DNA from: Nageia nagi
Lineage: Eukaryota; Pinophyta
Length of the DNA: 64,000 nt
Assembly: GCA_050084985.1 (NCBI GenBank)
Contig: JBITNC010000001.1
Span: 115,506,001-115,570,000, forward strand
Direction: 5' to 3'
Under the pieces are notes generated by a model. It saw nothing but the letters and a program-made list of their open reading frames with translations, was not told the DNA's origin and made no database searches. Positions within the stretch are counted from its first letter, which is position 1; each line of letters starts with the position of its first letter. Positions 35,026 to 48,289 of the stretch are shown one piece after another. Both the position numbers and the translations under genes were made by a program.

Positions 35026-36160
35026 TTTATTGTTAGAATTTATAATGTAATATTGTGCAATATTTCTCTTTAATGTAAATTTACTCAATGCTTAAAGTAT
35101 ATTTAGATACCTTAAAGCATTAAGGGAATAAATATAGAAATATCCTTAACTTTACCCTTGGATTAAAAGAAGGTTAAAGAGTGGCTTTCTTCTTATAAAT
35201 AGAGAGATAGCCCCCTTCTCATTGTAATATATAACTATTAAGCAAGCTTGGCTCTAGGTTTAGGGTTTGGAGAGAGAGAATAAATTATGTAAAAGAGGTT
35301 TTTGAGATTAAGAAGATCTTAGTTAATCGATGTACTCCTAAGGAGGGAGGAACCACTTTATATCTTATGTTATTTATGAGATTGGCTTATGTTCTTATGC
35401 TATTTGTTGATGTTGTAAATGCCTTCTTGAGATCTTTGTTAAAATGAAGATTTATTCGGTTAATTTCATCAAGTGGTATTAGAGTAATTTTATTAGATAT
35501 CTCATCTCAACTTAGTGATTGATCAAGTATACTTACAATAAAACCAATTGTGGTTAATAATTGTATTGTAAATAATTTTGTCAAATGTTATTATAGTGAG
35601 TCTCAAACTAAAATCTTGTTTATTCCTCAAAGATATAAAATTTCTCATCTCCACTTGTATTTCTATGAAGGAGAAATCTCTCTTACTCTCTCTTTTTTCT
35701 ACACTATCCTAATATTACATTAAGGGGGAGTGTTAGAATTTGTAATGTAATATTGTGTAATATTTATCTTTAATGTAAATTCACTTAATGCTTAAAGTAT
35801 CTTTAGATATCTTAAAGCATTAAGGTAATAAATATAGAAAGGGTAATAAATATAGAAATATCTTTAACCTTACCCTTGGGCTAAAGAGAGGTTACATAGT
35901 GGGTTTCTTTTATAAATAGAGAGGTACCCCCTTCTCATGGTAATATACAATTGTTAATTAGGCTTTGCTCTTGGTTTATGGTTTGGAGAAAGAAGAGATT
36001 TTGTAAGAGAGGTCCTTGAGAATAAGAAGATTTTAGTTAGTAGTTGTACTCCCAAGGAAGGAAGAAATACTTTATATCATTTGTTATTTATATTGATGTT
36101 GTAAGTTTCTTCTTAAGATCTTGGTAAACTATAGATTAATTCAAAAATTTCATCATTTAT
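35026..36160 (+). mobile_element. TRIM, A' copy
   Basis: Body 35,031-36,155 with target duplication TTTAT (35,026-35,030; 36,156-36,160), polypurine tract AAGGGGGAG before the right LTR near 35,725, and TGGTATTAGAG after the left LTR near 35,474. Confidence 0.92.
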
Positions 36161-36616
36161 AACTTTATATCTATAGCAAGTATATAATCAATTATTATAT
36201 TTAAGAGTTTTACATATTCTTTGAATTTTTTTTATAAGCGTAAATTTATGAAAGGGGATTATTTATACATGGCTTCCACAACTTGTCTTACATCTAGATT
36301 TTTAACATATGAATATTTGATACATATTCTAGTCAAAAAGGTGTCAAACATAATGGATTCTCACATCATATTAATCATCTTCCTCCTTCATATGATCTGC
36401 TACTTGTACAAATATATGTTCATTCAAATTTTGATGCTTTAGTACCTCTAGAGCTTTCTTGTGCACCTCAAAAGTGAACCAAAATATTGTTAACTCCATT
36501 TATGTGAAGCCCTCTTCTATGTGAATTGGGATAGCTTGAGGAATCTCTTCATGTCACATGGCTACGAAGACTTCAACTTATTTCCTTTCGATCATGAAAT
36601 CCTCATACTAGTGTTT

Positions 36617-37745
36617 CTAGATTTCGACCTTGAGTGTCTTGATGTTGTTGCATTCTTCTAAGTTACCCAAATCTATGATGTCAAAGAAGAATTTAAAGGG
36701 TTTTTTCTTGCCAGAGCTACTTCCCTTTGGTTGAGATGGTCCAAGTTCTATTTTAGCTACAACTACTAAAATTTCTAATGTTAGGATATTTTCTATCATG
36801 AGTAGAGGCTCCTAATCAATCTCTAAAGGTAGAGGATCCTTCTCCCTAGATGAAGGATTCTTTATAATATTCATAGGTAGAGGCTCCTCCATTCTAAATA
36901 AAGTCTCCTTAGCTATCTCCAAAAGAGAAATCTCCTCCATAAACTCTGATGGTGAACTTTCCTCCACTATCTCCTTGGGAAAAGTTTCCTCCATCAACTT
37001 CAAAGGCTTGTAGTTTGAATCTATTGATTTCAAGACATTCAAATCATTTGAAATATCAATTAGTTATGGTCAAAACTCATTTGATAGTTTTGTAGCCCTC
37101 CTTATGGGGGATGAGCTTTTAGATTTAACATTTTTTAGAGTGAAAGGTGAGAAGGGAGAATAGAGGTAATGCTACACTAGATAATAGTCATATGCTTGAG
37201 GCTTTAGAGGAACCATTTGTAGAGGAATAATTCATCATGCCCCTCCTTTAGAAATGAAAACCATAATTTTGATTAAGCCCTAATGGAGAAGCATTCTTCA
37301 CCCATTCCTATGAATATAAGAATCCATCAAATGATATAAGAAATATGGAAAATTTAACTATAACGTTCCTCTAAAAGGGGTCAATAAGGGGAAGTGGAAG
37401 CCAATACTATTTGAGTGTCTTCCTTCTAGAGTGAAGAGTTAAACCAAAGCCTTAGCATTTTCATTCCATGGGTATGGAATATCAGACACTACATAGGCAA
37501 ATACCCTTCTCTTTAGGACATGTTCACATGGATCAAGGAAGATTTGTACCTCCTTGATCATTGACAAAATGTCCTGATAGTGTCTGACCCAAAATTGGAC
37601 ATCCTAATAGCCTACAAGATTAATTTCTTACTAATCCTAAAAATATGGCTATCAACTTACATCTAGCCTTCATACTAAAAAGCCCACAACTTGCCTAGAC
37701 CATTATGGATTATGTTCGTCTAGAGCCTCAACAAATCCTTTGATT
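36617..37745 (-). pseudogene. Unidentified retroelement-like remnant, A' copy
   Basis: Inverted copy of 15,374-16,500. The acidic Pro/Glu-rich stretch is open at 36,812-37,042 (MEETFPKEIVEESSPSE, MEEISLLEIAKETLFRMEE). The matching place in A has a 1-nt change of frame near 16,190. Function unknown. Confidence 0.4.
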
Positions 37746-38236
37746 TGTTGGAATGTATAATGCATTATTGTAAATAGATGTATTAAATATTTTATGTAAA
37801 TTCACTAATACTTAAAGGTATTATTTGATACCTTAAGTATTTTAGTGAATATAATAATGTAACTTATCCTACACTCCAAGTCATGAGCATGCCCCTTGGG
37901 TCAAAGGTTGCATGTCATGCTTAGGTCATCCAAGGAGAAATTTTGGCCTATAAATAGAAGGCTTCCCCTTTGTAATAAAACACAAATTTGAGGATTAAAT
38001 ATATGATCTATGATAGAAGTATAGGAGTTAAGATTAGGAGAATTGTAAGAGAGTTGTATTTGTGAGTGAAGTAAAGATCTAATTAGTGGATGTACTCCTA
38101 GTTGGAGGAATCACTTTATATCTTATGTTGTGAGATTACTTTGTGTATTATTGGATGTAATTGTGATCTTTCATGTGATCTTGGTAGTTTAGAAATTATA
38201 TTATTAATATTAGTTCCTACAAATTGGTATCAGAGC
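37741..38236 (+). mobile_element. Element 1 5' LTR, target duplication and primer site, A' copy
   Basis: TGATT (37,741-37,745) is the complement of AATCA; LTR 37,746-38,221; primer-binding site TGGTATCAGAGC at 38,225-38,236. About 330 bp of leader follow before homology to A stops at 38,569. This is a fragment produced by duplication, not a separate insertion. Confidence 0.92.
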
Positions 38237-39169
38237 ATACTTGGAGGCTCATCTTCATATCCTTGGTGTGGAAGCTATCTTGTGGGATCTCCTCCAAACT
38301 TCAACTTGGAAATGAGGTAATTCACCTCAAATTAAGGTATATCTATACTCTTATTTTCTTTCAAATTGTATGTGAAATTTAAATAGTTAGTCCATTTCAA
38401 TTACTTATTTTTTTAGTTGACACTTGATGTTTATATTCACATTTAAGCATAATGGGCTAAACTTTAAGGTAAAATCATTACCTTAGGGACATGTTAGTCA
38501 TATTGCTTATTATAAAGTTATATTCTTATGATTTTGAGACTAACATTTTATAAAATTAATAATTTTCTTACAATTTTTTTTTATGATAGGGTCCCAAACC
38601 TATACTTACAAATATAGATATTCAATACATAATCAATATGGTCCTATTGATAAGCATCTACTAATTTGTGGGATCTAGTTGCTAGAGTTATACAGATTTT
38701 CCTTCCTATAGTTACCTTTCACCATAGTCATTCATAATCTTACAGTGCTTCAAGTTATAAGCATGTATTTTTATATTTGAGACTCCAAAGATAATATTTG
38801 TGATTTCCAAATTCAAAATCTTTCATTAGTTTGTTTGTATGATTAATTTCTTTAATGGAATTATTATGAATTTCTCAAGTTATTATTTTTTCCAATTTTT
38901 TGTTTGATCCTTGCTTTGCTAAGGGTGAAGTTTGTGAATACTTTAGGGTATGCTTGTCCGATGTAGTCTACATTTTTAATTAACTTCCTTGAGTGGGATA
39001 ACGAGATTGAAATACATAATACTCAATTCCTAGCATTAGAGATTCTCTAGGTGTGTTTATCTCTACTATTCCAAAGATATACTCCTCGAGTCTGCATTAT
39101 TTATGGGTGTGCACTAATCAGGATCCTACTTGTTCCCAAACTTACCACATTATTGGGATTGTTTCATTT

Positions 39170-39990
39170 GAAATGGCATATGACTAGGGTGAGACTTAGA
39201 ATATTTTGGATCCATCATCCTTGATATATCCTTACCGCTCATATTTTCTTTATGTATCAATATTTTTATCAAGGGTTGATCCTTATCCATGTTACAATAT
39301 TTCTTCCTACATAAGGAAATGTCAAGAAAAGAGGATTAAGCTTTGAGGTATGCTTTCTTTAGTTGATCTAACTCTTTAAAAAAAAAATAACAAATAAAGT
39401 ATATTTCACTCTCTATAGTTTGAGTCCATTCTTACCATGATGATGAGATCCTAATAGTTTAGGACCAAGATCTTGAGGTCCTCATCTACACAACCATTTT
39501 AGCTTCACTCTTGTTATTCCATGAGTTTATATTATATTTAGTTTGCTCATCAAGGTATAGAAGGATACCAATAATATTACCAATTTAAAAAACCATTTTG
39601 GGGAAGCAAGACAATGATCGACTCACATTTCATGCAATCCTTGGTGAACTTCTCCATAGCATCATTGCTCAATCTTTATCCTCTAATTTCACAAACTAGA
39701 GTTATTTTCATATAGTCTATTCCATGGGAAAATTTTGAATTGGATAGGTGTACCACCAATAAAGGAACTAGGTTATCATCTTGTAACATTGTCTTCTTCC
39801 TTCGATCACTCCTATAGTGAACATAGAGGTTTATTCCTCCATTTGAAATGCATGTGTCCTCACTCTTATTTTGATTTGAATGCAAAGAATTAGATATCTA
39901 GCTCCTAGGGCTTGTGTTTTCTCTCGTAGAGTTTGCACAAAAATTTGTGCTTTCTTACATCTCCATATGTCCACTTTCTTATCTTCTCTT
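39170..39990 (-). pseudogene. LINE ORF1 (DUF4283) remnant, B' copy with core deleted
   Basis: Counterpart of 23,700-24,720. At about 39,586-39,593 a run of A replaces about 199 bp that hold the IWIKLYALPLQFW core in the other copy. Confidence 0.65.
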
Positions 39991-40744
39991 TTATTGATTA
40001 GTTATGGAAGGACTTAATATATGAAACAATTTAAGACTTAAAAATTATTAAAGAATATTAGTTTGAATTTGTAAATTATTATTCAATATTAGAAGATAAG
40101 GTTGATATTGTGAACATTCATATAAAAATTTAAAGGATTTTATTTATAATTTGTTTAAATGAAAGTGTATTATACTTTTATAAAAAAGGGGGTCTAAACC
40201 ATGTATGGGCATTAATGATTTAATTTAATCATTACACTATGGATTTTATTAAAACTCTTTTTTATTGAATATCCATTAATTTTAAAGTAGTCATAATACA
40301 ACATAAGCTTGAACAATCATGGACATTTAAAAAAAAAAATTTGAATCTTTGTGGAGGCAAAAAAATTATCAAGGAGATACTACAAAAATTTCCTTATAAT
40401 ACGAAATGTTATATCTTGTCGATTGTTGTTAATAATTTATTTACTAAATATCTTATAAATAATGACTACTACTAAATTCATAGAAATAATATTCATATTT
40501 TCCTTATTGTCATCTTATTAGAAAAAAGTATTATTTTCATTTGAAAAAATATAAATCAATTAGTTGACATCTATAAAATATTTTAACATATGCAAACATG
40601 ATTATATATTTAAGGAAAAGGAAATTTTCATTTCAAAAATAACATACAATTTTAATAAAATAAATATAGTTTAATAAAAAAAAATTATTGATTATCTAAA
40701 GGGCATATAATAGTGTACTTGAAGAAAAGTCTCTTTAAACCTTA

Positions 40745-41620
40745 TAATGTAACATAGAGGATGACCAAAAATAAATTGCTTTACATTGTTGGTAGCACAC
40801 AACAACACTATGATTTAGGAAAATATAGAGAAAAGGGGATTCATTGAACATATTATATGTGTAATATGTAATCAAGAGGAATAAACTATAAAATATCACT
40901 AAAAAATGAAGCAACATAGTAAAATGAAGTGCTAGTTTATATAAGTAATCCAAAAAATATTTACCAACGCTTTTTGAAAATAATTTATCTCATAAAAGTT
41001 CACTAAAGGATGAAGCAACATAATCATTTTAAAGCAACTAGATATTACATATGGGATCCTATTTACTTTTAAATAAATGAAAGAGGATTAGAAGATTATT
41101 CATTGAAACCATTAGATGTCTAATGTGTAATAAAGATGAAGAAAATCTAAAACACCTCATGTTTTTAATCCACCTAAGCTAGAATAATCTATAATTAATG
41201 GCACTACATATTTAATTGAAAAGAATGGTTTCCTCTAGATGGCCAGAACATATAAGATTATTGGACTCATAGTATTTTCAAGTACAAATCAATGATAACA
41301 ACTTGGAAGTTCATATTAAGCTTTATTTGGTGACAATTATTGTTGAGACATAGTACGAAAGTATATTAGGGATTATGATAATAAGATTATTTGAGATCAT
41401 ACACACCAAAGTAAAAGAAGAGTGTCAAATGATAATGGAAGAATAAGATATTTAGGCACAACTTTGGAAACAATTGTAGAATAAAAAAAAAGAGGTATAT
41501 AAGGGAGCAATATACTCTAGTGAAAGCAACCCTTTATAGATAAAAATGAAGTACAAGTTAAAGAGCATGGAAATAAGAGATCATGGATAGATAAAAGCAA
41601 AAAAAAAAAGATATTTTGCA
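40745..41620 (+). pseudogene. LINE 3' end remnant with zf-RVT, B' copy
   Basis: Counterpart of 25,480-26,340, with the same decayed zinc-binding block near 41,090-41,160. Confidence 0.58.
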
Positions 41621-41951
41621 TCTAGCTAAAAACAAGAAAGGTAAAAAATAGGAATGTCTAAACTAACCAATTTTTGAATAATTTTTTATCTTTTATTCAA
41701 AAAATATATATTCATTATTCACTTATTTGATGGTATAAATTATTATATCATCTTCTCCATAATTACATTTGAATATTATCTAGAGAATATTTGTTGGGAA
41801 TTTCAAGTTTGTAATAGAATAAGGTTGTAGTTTATATAATGAATCCATGAAAAAGTTAGCAAGGCTTTTGGAAAATAACTTATCTCATAAAAGGTCATTA
41901 AATGATTTAGCAACATAATCATTTTTAAAATAAATAGATATGACCTATGAG

Positions 41952-44900
41952 ATCCTCTTTACTTTTTTTGGATGAAAAAGACTTTTTATATTACTAAAAA
42001 TGTTTTTATACAAAAAGGTTGGGTGGAGTTAAGCACACCCTATAGACTACCAAAACCATAAACTAACTACTAAGAGTTAGGAAATGATTACAAAACCCAC
42101 ACATGATAAGAAGCACGCTAAAAAATAATAGTGAGTACCAACAATTTCTCGAGGTTAATTACCACCAATAAAAAATACAATTTCCAAAGTGAACAACAAC
42201 ATAAAACAACTCATCCATCATGAGAAGATGGTGGGTGGAAGTTGTTAATAAATTGTATGTGTTCCCAACCTCCACCCTCATAAGGAGCCATATTCCATCC
42301 ATCATTACAATTACTTATGCTGGAAATGGTACATATATCAATATCACGAGCCTGTGGGGGTGAGGAATTTGAGATATCTCTCTGTACCATAATTAGGGAT
42401 GAAATTTTTGGTAGAACATCCCATCGGATCTGATAATGAGAGGTAGTATCCTCTCTAGATCAAATGCATTTGGGATTTGGTGAAGGTTGCAATTAGTTTT
42501 AAGGAAAGTTCACAAAAGTGACATTAACAAAAACACATCGTAATGGAGTAAGGGTACGACTACATGATTAATACTGATGAGCTCCATGAGATCATTCTAA
42601 ATGAGGAACAAATTCATCAGGAGGGACATAGCTAAGAGTGGAAGGAGCATTCACCTAATGGTCTAGTAACTTACGTAAGTGCGAAACCTCCACATGGACT
42701 CTCTCAACCTAAACTATAATCTACAACTAGCAATCATAGAAAATAGCATATTTATTAGCCAAAAAGAAGGTGGTCAAAGGTGCTTCTTAGCCAAAAATAA
42801 TATTATTTTATGTTTTCTTAATATAGTAGGGAATACTGGTTCTAAAACTATTCTATACTTGGTCTAAGGGCTTTGAAAATTAGAGATGAACCTTGAGAAT
42901 GCATGAATCCAAGAACAAGGAGACACTAAGAAATGATTATAAAAGGAAAGAATCTAGTCCCAAGCTTGCTTAGCCTTGGCACATGACTAAAAACATGGAG
43001 AAAGTCTTTAGAATCTTGATAATAAGGAAAAGTAGGATTAACCACCTCTAGATGTGTATGTCAATGCCCAATAGGAAGATCCTAATGCAGAATACTCCAA
43101 ATAAAGAAACTCTATTTTGGTTCAATATACTTAGCCTAGGAAATAGAAAGACACAGATACCACCGAGAGTGGGGGAAACAAGATCCCATCTAAGATTAAG
43201 CCTTTAACACATAGGGAAGTTGGGAGAAAGCCAAGACTCATAAGTAACCATGATGGGGCTTATGTTTAACAAAAGCCATATGCTTTGGCCAAAACCAATA
43301 CGACCATTACTACTTTATCATGTGCTTTAAGTTGGTAAATATACCAAAAAACCTCCCACAAATGCTAGTTTTTGGTATGAGAATTAAAAAAGTGAAGAAT
43401 GGATCCAATTCCCTTCCTATAAAATATCAAAGAAGAAACCCATTGAACTTGAGAAAGAAGCATCCCATCATAAGTAAAATCTTTATACCATCATACATTA
43501 AGTGAATCCACAGAAGCATCGATAGACTCGCTTTGAATATGCCAACTAAGTAAGGGTTTTTGGGGATTCCTAGGATTTCCAAATAATCTAAATTACAAAA
43601 GAACCTGGAATTATGATAGCAACAAGAATAATTAGGAGGGTATGAAAAAGAAAGCCCCTTATAGGATTTCTTACCAAGAAATGTAATAGCTAACCAAAAG
43701 CTTCCAAGCTTCATTTCCCTCCAAATCCCACATAATCCATTTTGCACATAAAGCAAACCATTGAAAATTGCAATAAAAAAGACCCATACCACTAGCTTCC
43801 TTGGAATACAAGAAGTTTCCCAAGACACTATGAATCCTTGCTTATGGACATTAGATGCCCATATGAAATCTCTTAATAACTTATGTAGCTTTTGATAGCA
43901 AGCTTTGGAAGGCACTCAATAGGAAAAGTAATACACATGTAGCTTTTGATAGCAAGCTTCTTGGTGGTCTAGTAACTCAACTTTTTCTCAACATTTTGGA
44001 CCACAAAATTCCATAGCTGAGAAGTGGAGGTCTAAAGAGGTAAAAGGAATTCCAAGGAATTTAAACATTTCTCCATCCTGAATCCCTTTCTAGGGTAATT
44101 GATCAACTCAATTATGGATGGGATGTAGGGATTGCTAATAGAATTAGATTTCTTACCATTGAATGGTAGAACTAGAAGAAAGAAAAAAGGTATCCAAATA
44201 TTTCAAGGTAGATCTAATAGATTGTTCATCCTTATGAAAGTGAGAAATGAGTCATCAACAAAATTATCATTCAAGAGTTGAGCCTAAGAATTGGTAAGGG
44301 AGATGCCTTGAATAAGATATTGAGAAACATGATGGGATAAAAGGTAGATAAAAGCTTCTACAGCTAGTATAAATAACAAGGGAGTAAGAGAAAAACCTTG
44401 GTGAACAAAGCATGCAAGAGAGATACTTTCAAATTAGGAACCATTCATTATGACCACAGCAAAAGGATCCCTAAAGAGCATTCTAACAAAAGAAATAAAG
44501 GAAGGGCCAAAGCCAAGAGTTGTAAGTATAAATGTAATAAAATACCATTCAATATGATCATGGGCCTTTACAAAGTCAATCTTATTAAGCAAAGCCTCTT
44601 GGTCTGAAGAACAAGCCCATTCCATGCATTCTCAAATAACAATGATATTGTTTAAAATATAATAACCTTTAACAAATCCTTTTTGCTTAGGCTACAAAAT
44701 CTAAGGTAGAAGGGGTCGAAGCTTAAGGGTTAAAGCCTTAGCAATATTTTTGTAACTAGCATTCAACAAAGTAATTAGGTACTAATTAGTAATGCATTTC
44801 AGATAATCAAGCTTGGGAATAAACTTGGTATTGCTCTTATTAAGCATAGGGCCAAAAGAACCCATGGAGAGAGCTTCTTTGTACACCTGAAAAAAGGTTT

Positions 44901-47706
44901 GGCCCTTACATGTCCCAAAATTCTTTGTAAAATTCATAGGGAAAACCACCAATACTAGGGTTCTTATCATTAGCCATATGAGATAGAGTATTCTTTAGAT
45001 CCTCTAAAGTAAGGGATGTATCACAAAATTCCCTATGATCTTGTGATAGCTTATGATGTACAACACAACATTCCTTTAGAACTTGGTGATGAATTGGACA
45101 GAGAGGCTAGGAAGCAAAAACTTATGATAATGAGCACTACAAGTAGAGATGATCTCAAGAATAAAGGTGAGGTGAACACATCAGACTGAATAGCATTGAA
45201 TTAAGACAATGAATAAGAAGACAAAGGCATCTAAATAAGTCTTTAGAGACTTTATCCCCAACATTAAACCAATTAAGATAGGAAAAGAGTGGAGAATCTT
45301 TAGCCTCATAAAGGTCAACTTTCTAAATTTCATAGTGAAGGGTTACCACATAAGCTTGAGAATGGCTAGAAAAAGGATTATCTTCAAGGATCTAGGTGCC
45401 CCAAGCAAACTTAGCTTTGAGAATCTAATTGGATTTTCATCTTTGTTTAGTAAACTTAACCTCGAGGGTGCAAAGAACTTTACAAGTGTGGAGGATGGAA
45501 TTATTGCACCATTGAATCCAGCTAGAGGATCCAGTAGGTATTCAAATGAGGTTCCATATGTGTATAATATGAGCTCTCATAAATTGAGACTGATAGAAAG
45601 GAAGTATTGAAGTAAAATTTAGAGCTAAAAATATGGATAGGAATTGATAAAAGAAAATGGTAAAGAGAATAGGAGACATGATCAGATAGGGTGGTGTTAG
45701 GGACCATAGAGACATAAGGAAGGGCAAGTAAAGTCAGTGAAAGTGAAAAAGATTACTTTTAGAGAGCATAGCTCTGTCAATACTTTTAAGAACAAAAACA
45801 AATTTAGCTTGAAAAGTAGACCAGGTGAACCAATGTGATTTAAAATACCAAAAGGAGAGAAGATAGCATTAGAATTAAACAAACTAAGCTTATTTCAAAA
45901 AAAAAACTAATCCTCTCTTTCCTCCAAATTTCATCTCATGGAGTTTTAACTTTTCTTATCAAAGTGCTTTTCCACCATATTAAAATCATTATAGAGGACC
46001 CACATGGGAAAGGAAAGAGAGATAGAAAGCCAACGACATAAATTCTTCTTTCATGAGCAACATTAGAAGCATAAATATTGATAATACCAAATGGCTTCCC
46101 TAAGATTTCAAGCAAAACCCAAACAACTTGATGAGAAGGATCAATACCCTAAGAAACCATAATCGATTTCCACTTAGAAGAGATGAAAGTGATAGCCCCA
46201 CCTTTCCTAATTGAATGATTGGTATGAAAAAATGACCTCATGACCAAAGAAGGAATAAGTACATTACAGAATAAAATCAGTAATTTTAACTTCTTGTAAA
46301 AAAATAAAGTCAGGTGTTCCATAAGAGTGAATGATATCATCAAGCTCACCTTAGCCTTTGTACTTATAGAAAAGGGTGTATAAAACCTCTTACATTCCAT
46401 GAAAAAAATATCATGGAGAGGCTTCATGGGTGAGACGCTCCATGGCATCCTTGGAATCCTCCAAAACTTGTAGGGATTCAAAAGAGTTGCATGCACCTTT
46501 TTGGACTACCACCTGGTAGCACTTTTCTACATGATCGATGAAGCTTACTTCCCAAACTATCCTACATCCTATAAATAAGAAGAGGCATATCCATAATAGA
46601 TACAAACAAGGAGGTAGACTAAATAGAATTTAGCAAAGGATTTCAGCTAGTTGCTTGAGCAGGCAAGAAGGTTGAGTTGATAACTGAAATTTTGGGGTTC
46701 CCTTAAAATTTCAAGCAAAACCAACAACTGGATGAGAAACTTATCAAAAAATCAACAATCGATCTTCATTAGAAGAGATGAAAGTGATGATGATTGGTTA
46801 ACAAATGACCTTCATCCCTACCAAAGAAGGTGGTAAGTAATTACAGAATAAATTAGTATTTTACTCTTGAAAAACAACAGTCAGGTGTTCCAAACGATAG
46901 TGAGATAGATATCATCAAGTACTTAGACCATGTACCTTATGAATGTTAAACCCTTCATCCATAAATAAATATCATGAAGCTCATGGGAAGTCCATGCATC
47001 CTTAACCAACTCAAAAACTTGTAAAGGAATTCAAAAGTTGAGCAACTTGTATGGAATCCACCTGTACACTTTCTCACATGATGAATGAAGCTTACCCAAA
47101 TATCTACATCCTATTAAACATTAAGAATTGGAATAATGCCAAATAGAATACAAACTAAGAGCAGACCCAATAAAAACATTTTGGCATGCAATGGGTCAAA
47201 GAATCAAAAAAGGGAAAAACCTTTGGTAAGGTTTTGCACATTTTCAACTTTATCACCATAAACACTCCACATTTGACATACCCAAGTGCGTAGGAGGCTG
47301 TCATTAGGAATACGAGCAAGGAAATAACCCACAAGGGTGTATGACTCAAACCAATGGCAAGTATTATAAAATGCTTCTACAGGAATGATAACTTGAGGGA
47401 CATTAGCATGGCCTCATGCTCTACTTTTGGTAGAAACTTGCAGGGTGCTTGTAGTGTCATATTCCTCTCCAACTACTTCATGCAACAATCAAGCACCATT
47501 ACGAGAGGTGACAATACTTAAAGGATTGTGCACTGCCTAAGGCAGCATAAAGGCACAAACTGTTAGGATGGAATAATCCTGCAAAAAATCTAAGGATTAA
47601 TGCGGTATGATAAGGGAGATGGGAAAACCCTAACAAATTTGCATGCATGTAGAGGATAACTAGCTAGGCTCTACTTAGCTTCCTGGATAATTCTGATCCT
47701 CTATAC
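41952..47706 (-). mobile_element. L1-type LINE, B' copy
   Basis: Body 41,963-47,695 between ATCCTCTTTAC (41,952-41,962) and ATCCTCTATAC (47,696-47,706). RT motifs KIDFVKAHDHIEW (about 44,540-44,600) and FPMNFTKNFGTCKGQTFF (about 44,890-44,950), SDHV near 45,685, and RDFIWAS-HKQGFIVSW (about 43,800-43,880) are visible; the last lies in a 162-codon open frame (43,427-43,915). ORF1 is damaged by the replaced segment at 46,689-47,160. Confidence 0.85.
46689..47160. other. Noisy, indel-rich second copy of neighbouring LINE sequence
   Basis: Follows 46,105-46,620 block by block (ATTTCAAGCAAAACC, AGAAGAGATGAAAGTGATG, TCAGGTGTTCCA, ATATCATCAAG, AACTTGTA-GG-ATTCAAAAG, ATGAAGCTTAC) but with many single-base indels. 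It stands where block B has about 600 bp of LINE ORF1 (about 31,340-31,945). Confidence 0.7.
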
Positions 47707-47820
47707 TTTTGAATAATCAAAAGTTCAAAATAGTAAAATGAAAAAGGAGTAAACACACCAATATTTTTCAAGATAATGGTTTTCTCTTAAAACAAAAATA
47801 GTTAACTTGATTAGGATTGG

Positions 47821-48009
47821 ATGGTTAACCTACGATTTAAATTTATGCTTTCAATTTTTAGAAGTTTAAGAAAATATCCTACTACATTTTCGAGTTGTCA
47901 TATTGGTTCTTTGAGGTTAGAATTTTATGAAATGTTTGAAGGAAGAAAAAGTACTTATGGTTGTAATACCTATAAAAATAGTTTGTGCAAAGGAGATACT
48001 AAAGTTTAG
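47821..48009 (+). pseudogene. Short conserved C-terminal-like reading frame, copy 3
   Basis: Open frame of 62 codons ending LRLEFYEMFEGRKSTYGC, NTYKNSLCKGDTKV, stop. B' counterpart of 32,590-32,787. Family not recognised. Confidence 0.5.
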
Positions 48010-48251
48010 TTAGCTAATTTCATAAATCATTTTTATTTAACATTTATAAAATATTAAAATGAGTGGACCTTTTTCTCAAAACAATATGAAAAATAAGACT
48101 AACTTGTTTGAATTTTTTTGTATTATTATGCACATAAAGTTTAACAAAAAATTTAATAAAAAAAAATTCCAAAATAAAATAAATACACTTAAATTCACCA
48201 AAAGTTTACTGATAAGATTTAATATAATTTTAATTTTACTACAAAAATTAA

Positions 48252-48269
48252 TTATATATATATATATAT
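48252..48269. repeat. (AT)n microsatellite
   Basis: 18-bp TA tract. Confidence 0.9.
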
Positions 48270-48289
48270 GAATGAGACTCGTAGTAATT

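Larger units (their letters stand above)
33418..38569 (-). repeat. Inverted copy A' of 14,548-19,710
   Basis: Reverse complement of arm A, end to end, with small indels. It contains, left to right: the DUF4220 5'-UTR, intron 1, exon 1 and promoter (33,420-34,060), SINE (about 34,210-34,475), TRIM (35,031-36,155), retroelement remnant, 5' LTR of element 1, and leader. Confidence 0.95.

Noticed and set aside
43427-43915. 162-codon minus-strand frame as an intact gene
   Set aside because: Its sequence is the C-terminal part of LINE ORF2, open by chance in B' and broken in B.
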